From NCBI GenBank assembly GCA_949487015.1, contig CATAQZ010000153.1:1-7086 (forward strand): 7,086 bases of DNA. The letters are read 5' to 3'. Under the pieces are notes generated by a model. It saw only the letters and a list, made by a program, of their open reading frames with translations. It did not search any database and had not been told where the DNA came from. A program made the translations under genes and the position numbers. This DNA comes from Flavobacteriales bacterium UBA4585 (GTDB lineage Bacteria > Bacteroidota > Bacteroidia > Flavobacteriales > Schleiferiaceae). Of the stretch, positions 1 to 5,119 are shown in pieces (the first letter of the stretch is position 1; each line of letters opens with the position of its first letter).

Positions 1-1
1 A

Positions 2-55
2 TCACAGCACGAAGGACACCATCACTTAGCAAATTGGGGCAGAGTAATGCCTTAA
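2..55 (+). CDS. Possible 3' end of an upstream gene (partial)
   Basis: One forward frame is open from the left edge to a TAA at 53-55 and encodes SQHEGHHHLANWGRVMP. It ends 11 bp before the nitroreductase ATG at 67, which is the spacing expected for two genes in one operon. The peptide is too short to assign to a family. The nitroreductase frame is also open across these bases, so the choice of frame is uncertain, and 17 codons without a stop could be chance. The call rests only on the spacing and the histidine-rich, protein-like composition. Confidence 0.3.
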   Translation, partial: SQHEGHHHLANWGRVMP

Positions 56-66
56 AGACCCAAACT

Positions 67-786
67 ATGACCTTTGATCAAATCATTCAATTTCGACGCT
101 CTAATAGGAAATTCGACCCCAACCAGCCAATTCCTGCTGATGTTGTAGAAAAGGCCTTAGAGCATGCTACATTGGCTCCTAACAGCAGTAATATGCAGCT
201 CTGGGAGTTTCATTGGGTACGCGATGAAGAAAAGAAAAAGAAATTGATTCATGCTTGTCTCAATCAAAGTGCAGCTAAAACTGCGCAAGAATTGGTCGTG
301 ATTGTTACCCGAAGAGATAAATGGCGTCAAAGAGTACAGTGGCATAAAAACCTCATTCTAAAAGATGCCGAACGCATTGGTCGTGATGCGAAGTCCATAA
401 GAATGCGGTTAGTTTATTATACGAAACTCATGCCATTCTCCTACATGAATGACGGTTTAGGCATTTTAGGTTTGTACAGAAGACTCCTCTCCTTTTGCAT
501 CGGTTTATTTCGACCTATTTATAGAGCAGAAGGACATACACAGCAAAGAATAACCGTTCATAAGAGTGCTGCGCTCGCAGCTGAGAATTTCATGTTAAGC
601 ATGGCTTCGGAAGAATTCCACACCTGTCCTATGGAAGGGTTTGATGCAAATAGAGTAAAGAAGATTCTAGGTCTACCTCTTCGTGCGGAAATTAACATGG
701 TGATTGGCTGCGGAAAAGGTGAAGAGCATGGTTTTTGGGGACCGCGCCGAAGACTTCCAGCCGAGGAGGTTATCATCAAACATTGA
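67..786 (+). CDS. Nitroreductase family protein (FMN-dependent oxidoreductase)
   Basis: A 239-residue protein of the nitroreductase fold: cytoplasmic flavoenzymes, usually dimeric, that pass electrons from NAD(P)H through FMN to nitro-aromatics, quinones or other acceptors. The N-terminal FMN-phosphate motif FRRSNRKF is at residues 9-16, followed by LAPNSSNMQLWEF at 36-48, the usual second flavin-contact segment. VHKSAALAAENFMLSMA (164-180) matches the conserved dimer-core helix, and GCGKGEEHGFWGPRRRLP (214-231) is the C-terminal FMN-binding motif. Residues about 82-160 form an extra, basic and partly hydrophobic segment longer than in compact nitroreductases, as in a Bacteroidota subgroup of about 240 residues. 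I chose the ATG at 67 because it puts the family motif at the expected distance. A TTG at 34, and the frame further left, are also open, so a longer N-terminus cannot be fully excluded. The true substrate cannot be read from sequence. It converges on the SOUL gene with a 2-bp gap. Confidence 0.9.
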   Translation: MTFDQIIQFRRSNRKFDPNQPIPADVVEKALEHATLAPNSSNMQLWEFHWVRDEEKKKKLIHACLNQSAAKTAQELVVIVTRRDKWRQRVQWHKNLILKDAERIGRDAKSIRMRLVYYTKLMPFSYMNDGLGILGLYRRLLSFCIGLFRPIYRAEGHTQQRITVHKSAALAAENFMLSMASEEFHTCPMEGFDANRVKKILGLPLRAEINMVIGCGKGEEHGFWGPRRRLPAEEVIIKH

Positions 787-788
787 TT

Positions 789-1436
789 TTACCTCTTCCT
801 ATTGCTACTGTTCATTTGGGTAGAATTTTCACTTTCCACAGAATCGTATAGAATTTCAACGGCAACCTCATTGCGTCTGTTAAATATCTCATATGGTGGA
901 TTGTAACCAAAAACGAAGAATTTATTCTCATGTTGAATCCCTTCATTACTTAGCGCTTCCGTCAACCGCGATTTATACTTTGCGATTTTCTTATCGCTTG
1001 CCCAACCACCGAAAGTCACGACAGCTAATGTCTTTTTAGGTTCCAATATAAAGTCAATTAACCTGTCATTAGGCAGCGGCATATCATCTCTTTCTAATGA
1101 GTTAGGAATCATGAACATTACACGCATATTATCCTCCAAAGTCATGGTCACCGGACTGGTCATTGCAATTCTTTGCTTTCGATCATTTCCTCCAAAAATA
1201 TAATTCGCTAAAATCGAAAAGCCTTTGCTAGAACCTTGTTTATAAGAAGTACTATTCAAACGTATTGATGAAAAAAGAGCCTCTTCATAGCGTCTAATCT
1301 CAAAGCTTTGATATGCATTAATTACTTCATAAGGGTATTCTTCAATTCGCTGATTAGAAGCCATAGACTTGGAATAATAGATTAGACATACAGATACTAA
1401 ACTAAGGAGCAATACTGCTGAAACAATTCTTCGCAT
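789..1436 (-). CDS. SOUL/HEBP-family haem-binding-like protein, membrane-anchored
   Basis: A 215-residue protein with one N-terminal hydrophobic helix (about 4-21) that is either an uncleaved anchor or a signal peptide, followed by a SOUL domain. Recognisable family segments are IEEYPYEVINAYQSFEIRRY (31-50), GFSILANYIFGGND (72-85), IAMTSPVTM (90-98), MRVMFMIP (104-111), VVTFGGWASDKKIAKYKSRL (139-158) and GYNPPYEIFNRRNEVAVEI (177-195). SOUL/HEBP proteins bind haem or related tetrapyrroles in animals and plants. Bacterial members are mostly uncharacterised, so haem binding here is inferred from the family. The last 20 residues are polar and low-complexity. The position predicts a domain facing the periplasm, or lying outside the inner membrane. 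The gene is alone on its strand: a terminator separates it from the operon to its right, so it probably has its own promoter near 1461-1486. Its arginine codons are mixed AGA/CGA/CGC/AGG, unlike the operon next door. Confidence 0.9.
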   Translation of the reverse strand: MRRIVSAVLLLSLVSVCLIYYSKSMASNQRIEEYPYEVINAYQSFEIRRYEEALFSSIRLNSTSYKQGSSKGFSILANYIFGGNDRKQRIAMTSPVTMTLEDNMRVMFMIPNSLERDDMPLPNDRLIDFILEPKKTLAVVTFGGWASDKKIAKYKSRLTEALSNEGIQHENKFFVFGYNPPYEIFNRRNEVAVEILYDSVESENSTQMNSSNRKR

Positions 1437-1460
1437 ATCTCGAATGTAGTTTAAGATCTA

Positions 1461-1486
1461 GAAAGTACACCTTATCTAGTCCACAA
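1461..1486 (-). promoter_or_regulatory. Weak candidate promoter for the SOUL gene
   Basis: On the reverse strand, TTG (1484-1486) is followed 16 nt later by TACTTTC (1461-1467). This loosely resembles the Bacteroidota sigma-A pattern of TTG at -33 and TAnnTTTG at -7, though the spacing is short and the -7 match imperfect. It lies 24 bp upstream of the SOUL start codon and beyond the terminator of the neighbouring operon, where a promoter is needed. The hexamer ATCTAG occurs on either side at 1456-1461 and 1474-1479, an 18-bp period. This may be chance. Confidence 0.25.
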
Positions 1487-1521
1487 TTACCGCGTTAAGA
1501 TAAACGGAAAGGTATTATCAT

Positions 1522-1549
1522 AAAAAAAGCCCCGCGATGCGAGGCTTTT
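1522..1549 (-). terminator. Rho-independent terminator of the envelope operon
   Basis: Hairpin arms AAAAGCC (1525-1531) and GGCTTTT (1543-1549) enclose an inner CGC/GCG stem (1533-1535, 1539-1541) and a 3-nt loop. Positions 1532 and 1542 face each other between the two stems: C-A as forward RNA, but a U-G wobble as reverse RNA. The reverse strand therefore folds better, and it is followed by seven Ts (complement of 1522-1528). It sits 21 bp after the stop codon of the DUF6268 gene, so it should end that transcript. It also insulates the SOUL gene. Confidence 0.85.
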
Positions 1550-1570
1550 CATTTTTATCTCAACACTTAT

Positions 1571-2683
1571 TTATGGACTAACTAAGTTCACACTCACATT
1601 CACGTAGAATGGATTTGTAAGGCCATTCATCTGTGCATATGCTGGAGTGCCGTCAATAAGACCAAAGGCACGGTAGATATCTGGACCAGCTACCAAGCGA
1701 TCTACATCGTAACGGTAGTTGATACGGTACCCTGCCTGAATAGACATCCAAATAAAGTTCTTCAGCGAGAACTCGTAAACCGCACGCACACGGATCTCAC
1801 CACGACGGATTTCCAAATCTTCATCACGAAGATCGAAACCTGGTAGATTCTCATACATACGGAACGACTGTCCTTGTAATTCGTATCCTAAGAATACCAT
1901 GTTACGAGGATTGATTGTTCTTCTTACGTGAACACGTGCCGGAAACAATGCTTCTGTTCCCCATTTGTTGTTGGCGCTCGTCTTGTTGTAAAGAATCACC
2001 GGGATATAGTTCAACTCACCTACACGGTAGGTACGTGCCAAACCAACACCCCATTGCTTCTTTTCCGTAGGACGTTTACCCCACAAAGCCGCAGCAGAAT
2101 ACTTCAAGTACTGCGCTGGCATCGCTGATGCACCATAAGTACCGCTCATATCCGCAGAACCTTGGAACAAGATAAACTGTGTATCGTCCAACGGCTTGTA
2201 GATCGTTGTACTGATACCAGAAGTACGTAGTCCGTGCTCTGAAAGCGACTGGTGTAATGGGTTGTCTGAAGAAGCTGGTGCTTCAGCGTAGTTGTACGAA
2301 GTATTCCAATAATTGGCACCCATCTGCCAAACAAGATTGTTTTGGCTAATTACAGGAAGATTAAATCCTGCACGGATACCAGCAGTAGAGTTCACTTGCA
2401 TCGCATCACCACCTTCTACAGTAGTTCCGTCCGCCATTGTAAGCTCCCCTGGTGCAATCGAATAAGGACCTTGGAAGTCGTAGCCAATAGAAATCAATTT
2501 AGCTGGGGATAAACCCTCAATCTTAGCATTGGCATAACGCTTCATACTCTCGTCCTCAAAACCGAGGTCTTCGTACAAGCTCCAATCTATATCGTCATCT
2601 GCAGTCCCGTCAGTTTGAGCGAAGACTGGTGCTGAAGCAAGGACGAATACTGCCGTCGTTAACTTCAAAAAGTTGCGCATCAT
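1571..2683 (-). CDS. DUF6268 family outer-membrane beta-barrel protein
   Basis: A 370-residue exported protein. It has a clear Sec signal peptide, a hydrophobic stretch at 8-20 with a likely cut after VFA at residue 22. A short acidic linker (about 23-48) follows, then alternating hydrophobic/polar segments with many aromatic residues that read as membrane-spanning beta strands up to the C-terminal FYVNVSVNLVSP. The central LWGKRPTEKKQWGVGLARTY, then IPVILYNKTSANNKWGTEAL and LFPARVHVRRTINPRN, resemble the DUF6268 family of Bacteroidota barrels as I recall it. No function is established for the family; transport, structural and sensing roles all remain possible. It is the last gene of the operon, 3 bp after DUF2147, and is followed by a strong terminator. 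Arginine codons are almost all CGT/CGC, suggesting high expression. A second Met immediately follows the first, so the start could be one codon later. Confidence 0.8.
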   Translation of the reverse strand: MMRNFLKLTTAVFVLASAPVFAQTDGTADDDIDWSLYEDLGFEDESMKRYANAKIEGLSPAKLISIGYDFQGPYSIAPGELTMADGTTVEGGDAMQVNSTAGIRAGFNLPVISQNNLVWQMGANYWNTSYNYAEAPASSDNPLHQSLSEHGLRTSGISTTIYKPLDDTQFILFQGSADMSGTYGASAMPAQYLKYSAAALWGKRPTEKKQWGVGLARTYRVGELNYIPVILYNKTSANNKWGTEALFPARVHVRRTINPRNMVFLGYELQGQSFRMYENLPGFDLRDEDLEIRRGEIRVRAVYEFSLKNFIWMSIQAGYRINYRYDVDRLVAGPDIYRAFGLIDGTPAYAQMNGLTNPFYVNVSVNLVSP

Positions 2684-2686
2684 GGA

Positions 2687-3169
2687 TTACTTCTTCTTTC
2701 TAGAAGGCATTTTCAAGCGCTTCCAAACATCTGTACGGCCGATAGCCTCTACACCAATGTATCCGCGCATATCCAACGTATTCATATCACGCATTGTGAT
2801 GGTACCTTGGTAAGTTGAGCCGTTGTTCGGATCGTATAAAGTACCCTCAGACCACTGGTCGTCGCCTTGGAATACGAAATCCTTACACATACGGAAGCCC
2901 CTTAACGGTACGTTGCGCAAGTCTGGATTAGGATTGTTAATATCTGTTCTTGGGTTACCATCGGCATCATTCGGCTCGATAAGCCATACTACACGACCGT
3001 AATACTTATTACCAATGCGGTCAATTTTGATACGTGAACGTCCGTTAGACGGTTCCCAGATACCTACTAGACGATCGCCTGGATCTTCTGATTTTTGTGG
3101 TAGGTCGAAACTTAATGTTCCAAATGCAATGACAGCTGAAACTGCCAAGAATGTTAATTTGCGAAGCAT
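2687..3169 (-). CDS. DUF2147 domain-containing exported protein
   Basis: A 160-residue protein with a signal peptide (hydrophobic residues about 5-20, no lipobox cysteine) and a DUF2147 domain covering most of the mature chain. Family signatures seen are VGIWEPSNGRSRIKID (35-50), KYYGRVVWL (55-63), DINNPNPDLRNVPLRGF (76-92), WSEGTLYDPNNGSTYQGTI (106-124), LDMRGYIGVEAIGRTDVWKR (132-151). DUF2147 proteins are small secreted or periplasmic domains predicted to form a lipocalin-like barrel; their ligand is unknown. The chain ends with a basic tail, PSRKKK. It is the middle gene of the operon, 6 bp after the lipoprotein gene and 3 bp before the barrel gene, so translational coupling is likely and cooperation with the barrel in the envelope is a reasonable inference. 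Length is normal for the family and all expected segments are present. Arginine codons are biased to CGT, as in the barrel gene. Confidence 0.88.
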   Translation of the reverse strand: MLRKLTFLAVSAVIAFGTLSFDLPQKSEDPGDRLVGIWEPSNGRSRIKIDRIGNKYYGRVVWLIEPNDADGNPRTDINNPNPDLRNVPLRGFRMCKDFVFQGDDQWSEGTLYDPNNGSTYQGTITMRDMNTLDMRGYIGVEAIGRTDVWKRLKMPSRKKK

Positions 3170-3175
3170 GGTCTT

Positions 3176-3700
3176 CTATTTTATGGTTAATTCAAGTGTA
3201 AAATTCAATTTGAAGTCACGGTTACCGTCCCAATAATCTTCTGCGAGGTCCGCATCTAATACTACGTATACTTTACCGTCCTCCATGATTTCACCGAGTT
3301 CGGCCTCAGCAGCTACATCCAATATGGCTTCAGCGGCACCCTCTTCTAATGGATTTTTGACCGCTGCCTCTTGCATTGATACATCCTCATTATCGCTGGC
3401 GAAGGCTACTACGAAGGCGTTAATTTGAGAAAAACCTAAGCTGTCATGAGGAAAGACAGTAGCTGTTTTCAAACGCGCATCACTGATTCTCATTCCTTCT
3501 TCATAGGTGTCACCTAGAATATTGGCTAAATCAATTGAAATCTCAGTTTGTGCGCCGTTTGGACCTGCAAACAAAGGACCTTCAAGGGTAAACTCGAGAT
3601 CATTTACCGCGTATTCATGAACTTCTCCAGGCCCAGAACAGCTTGTGGTCATCAAAACTGAAACTGCAACGATTGCAGCTGTTTTTAGAAATTTATACAT
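3176..3700 (-). CDS. Acidic lipoprotein of unknown family
   Basis: A 174-residue protein that I do not recognise. The first 20 residues are a lipoprotein signal peptide (KFLK, then a hydrophobic core) ending at VLMTTSC, with Cys21 the likely lipidation site; the relaxed lipobox is common in Bacteroidota. The mature part starts SGPGEVHEYAVNDLEFTLEG and is clearly acidic. It has strand-like stretches (about 33-60, 91-102, 144-150), an Ala/Glu-rich probably helical segment (110-137) and a last beta strand, FKLNFTLELTIK. I chose the ATG at 3700 because it gives a correct signal peptide. The frame is open to another ATG at 3763, but that would place 21 extra residues before the signal and use the bases of a hairpin. 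It is the first gene of the operon with DUF2147 and the DUF6268 barrel, so its product is probably anchored in the outer or inner membrane. Function unknown. Confidence 0.8.
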   Translation of the reverse strand: MYKFLKTAAIVAVSVLMTTSCSGPGEVHEYAVNDLEFTLEGPLFAGPNGAQTEISIDLANILGDTYEEGMRISDARLKTATVFPHDSLGFSQINAFVVAFASDNEDVSMQEAAVKNPLEEGAAEAILDVAAEAELGEIMEDGKVYVVLDADLAEDYWDGNRDFKLNFTLELTIK

Positions 3701-3722
3701 AATCGATCTTTTTAAGAATTTG

Positions 3723-3730
3723 GAAATATA
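3723..3730 (-). promoter_or_regulatory. Candidate -7 promoter element of the envelope operon
   Basis: The reverse strand reads TATATTTC here, seven of eight positions of the Bacteroidota -7 consensus TAnnTTTG. It is 22 bp upstream of the lipoprotein ATG, giving a short leader. No TTG lies at the ideal distance: the nearest candidate is about 25 nt upstream, longer than usual. The call is therefore tentative. Confidence 0.35.
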
Positions 3731-3737
3731 AAACAAT

Positions 3738-3771
3738 AAAAAGTGCGGTATCGCCCAACACACTTTTTTTT
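3738..3771. terminator. Hairpin with flanking T-tracts (terminator-like)
   Basis: Perfect 8-bp arms AAAAAGTG (3738-3745) and CACTTTTT (3761-3768) flank a 15-nt loop. The interior offers an alternative short GCG/CGC stem (3745-3747 and 3752-3754). Forward RNA would end in eight Us (3764-3771), reverse RNA in five Us, so it could work both ways. No annotated gene ends here, since it lies upstream of the operon's first gene. It could block antisense transcription into the operon, end a small RNA from 3772-3978, or be part of the operon's control region. Direction and role are undecided. Confidence 0.5.
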
Positions 3772-3987
3772 GCTCATCAGCTGCCCAGGTTTACGTTAAG
3801 ACGGATTTATCTCTCTATACTTGTTCAGGAAATATGTTTCCTTGTGTTTCAGGAAAGCGTCAACCTTGACGCCCTAACTAATACTGTGCTGGGCAAATCG
3901 TCGCATTTACTCATGAAATGAGAATTTCCTTGTTCTAGTTTAACGAAGGTCATCAACTATTTTGCTTAGACCAATCGTTTGAATATC
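3772..3987. other. Structured intergenic region between divergent genes
   Basis: About 215 bp without a convincing ORF on either strand, between the leftward envelope operon and the rightward oxygenase gene. It holds several small inverted repeats: AGGAAA/TTTCCT (3827-3842), the palindrome at 3857-3872, and CTCAT/ATGAG (3910-3922). It also has direct repeats: TTCAGGAAA at 3824-3832 and 3848-3856, and TTTCCTTGT at 3837-3845 and 3925-3933. Promoters for both flanking genes should lie here or just left of it. The best -7-like string for the rightward gene is TATTTTG at 3958-3964, one base short of the consensus pattern and without a well-spaced TTG. A small RNA or protein-binding sites are possible but unproven. 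Confidence 0.5.
3857..3872. repeat. Perfect inverted repeat, possible operator
   Basis: GCGTCAA (3857-3863) and TTGACGC (3866-3872) are exact reverse complements separated by CC. A 2-nt loop is too tight for a stable RNA hairpin over the full arms, so a binding site for a dimeric regulator is the more natural reading. No regulator gene is in the window. Confidence 0.45.
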
Positions 3988-5016
3988 ATGAGCGCGACTT
4001 TCATTCCCTTTTTAGTACCACTAGGATTACTTTTATTTCTATTAGAAATCTATTTTCTAAGAAAGAATAAAATTAAAATCACTCTTGAGCAGACTGCTTT
4101 GAATATTTCGTTAGGGTTTCTTGAACGCCTATTAGGACTTTACTTAACTGAAAAATCAATCCTGCTAGTGAACAAATCACTAGATTTTGCATTCTTTGAG
4201 ACACTTCCAAAAACATGGTGGGTACTTGCCATAACTTTCATCGCTTTAGACCTCATATGGTACATATTTCATTTAGCGGGGCATAGAATTTCTCTTATGT
4301 GGGGTATACACTTAGTACACCACCATAGCGAGGAATTCAATCTAAGTGTGAATTTCGCACTAAGTCCATTAGGGTTTATCCTAAGAAGTTTTATGTATTG
4401 TTCCTTAGTCATTTTCGGCCTACCAGTAGAATATGTCATTCTTAGTAGTTATTTGAATGCATTTTATCAATATTACCTGCATACTCAGTTTATCAATACC
4501 ATTCCCTACCTAGAAAAAGTTTTTGTCATGCCTGCGCATCATCAGGTGCATCATGGCTCTAATGAATTGTATTTAGATAAAAACTTTGGAGGGGTATTTA
4601 TATTTTGGGATCGACTGTTCAGAACATACCAGCCATTAGTTGAACCCGTAAATTATGGGCTAACTGCTACTCTGCCACATAGGGACTTTTTTAACTTGCA
4701 AACGTTTTTTTTCAAGAAACTCCTAGCTAACTTTAAATCAATGGGGTTCAAAGATGGAATTCGTTTGCTTTTCGCAGGCCCGGAAAATCAATCATCGGAG
4801 ATCCCTTCAGTATTACCCTTAGAAACCAACACCTCTAAAACGAAGTTAATTATCGGAGTTTTGATATATGTTCTTGCTTATCAAGCATTGATACAAATTG
4901 AAAACCTAGTTTGGTTCATCATAGTTTTCTTGTTGAATTTTATTGCCATCATAATCATCAATGGTATTAACTTCTCAAAAATCACAAACAAAACACCTGA
5001 TATAAATGAGCCTTGA
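3988..5016 (+). CDS. Sterol desaturase/fatty-acid hydroxylase family protein, AGMO-like
   Basis: A 342-residue integral membrane di-iron oxygenase. It carries the family's histidine boxes: HLAGH (95-99) after DLIWYIF, HLVHHH (108-113) followed by SEEFN, and HHQVHH (184-189). The order D...H...H, HxxHH, HxxHH is that of the superfamily, whose members hydroxylate or desaturate lipids in the membrane with O2. The stretch YLHTQFINTIPYLE, then HHQVHHGSN, then DKNFGGVFIFWDRLF and YGLT closely follows the arrangement I recall for alkylglycerol monooxygenase (TMEM195/AGMO), so an ether-lipid or related substrate is possible but not shown. Hydrophobic segments lie at about 4-24, 76-95, 127-148, 286-304 and 307-327; the last two form a C-terminal membrane extension after a polar linker. 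I chose the ATG at 3988; a TTG at 3979 would add only three residues. It appears monocistronic. Confidence 0.87.
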   Translation: MSATFIPFLVPLGLLLFLLEIYFLRKNKIKITLEQTALNISLGFLERLLGLYLTEKSILLVNKSLDFAFFETLPKTWWVLAITFIALDLIWYIFHLAGHRISLMWGIHLVHHHSEEFNLSVNFALSPLGFILRSFMYCSLVIFGLPVEYVILSSYLNAFYQYYLHTQFINTIPYLEKVFVMPAHHQVHHGSNELYLDKNFGGVFIFWDRLFRTYQPLVEPVNYGLTATLPHRDFFNLQTFFFKKLLANFKSMGFKDGIRLLFAGPENQSSEIPSVLPLETNTSKTKLIIGVLIYVLAYQALIQIENLVWFIIVFLLNFIAIIIINGINFSKITNKTPDINEP

Positions 5017-5024
5017 TGGGCTCA
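5007..5024 (+). terminator. Weak terminator-like hairpin overlapping the oxygenase stop codon
   Basis: TGAGCC (5007-5012) and GGCTCA (5019-5024) pair around a 6-nt loop that contains the TGA stop codon of the oxygenase gene. Downstream is AT-rich (AATATTTATTG) rather than a clean T-tract. It may attenuate read-through into rlmF 95 bp further on. Stem strength is modest. Confidence 0.4.
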
Positions 5025-5104
5025 ATATTTATTGTCAATAACGCGTAAAAGGTAATTGGCTGGGTAATTCTTTCTAATCGAAGCCTTTACTACCTTGCTA
5101 TTCT

Positions 5105-5110
5105 AAAGGA
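5105..5110 (+). promoter_or_regulatory. Shine-Dalgarno-like site supporting the rlmF GTG start
   Basis: AAAGGA lies 9 nt before the GTG at 5120. Good Shine-Dalgarno matches are uncommon in this window, so this one helps to decide an otherwise unusual start codon. Confidence 0.5.
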
Positions 5111-5119
5111 ATATAGCAA

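Noticed and set aside
34..66. TTG start for the nitroreductase adding 11 residues
   Set aside because: The ATG at 67 places the FRRSNRKF flavin motif at the normal distance from the N-terminus; the extra residues do not look like the family.
157..345. Reverse-strand ORF inside the nitroreductase gene
   Set aside because: Shadow of a well-supported gene; the peptide has no recognisable domain.
558..779. Reverse-strand ORF at the nitroreductase 3' end
   Set aside because: Shadow frame opposite the conserved C-terminal FMN motif; no independent support.
1928..2334. Small ORFs on both strands inside the DUF6268 gene
   Set aside because: Both lie wholly within a gene with signal peptide and barrel features; composition is not protein-like.
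3015..3236. Forward ORF across the DUF2147/lipoprotein junction
   Set aside because: Antisense to two supported genes and lacking any known motif.
3701..3763. Longer N-terminus of the lipoprotein from an ATG at 3763
   Set aside because: It would bury a good lipoprotein signal peptide 21 residues inside the chain and would be encoded by the hairpin and the probable promoter.
3782..3895. TGCCCAG (3782-3788) and CTGGGCA (3889-3895) as ends of a small mobile element
   Set aside because: Only 7 bp, no target duplication and no longer terminal repeat; chance is sufficient.
5051..5070. Short GGTAATT repeat upstream of rlmF
   Set aside because: Two imperfect copies of a short AT-rich word are expected by chance, with no symmetry or promoter match.
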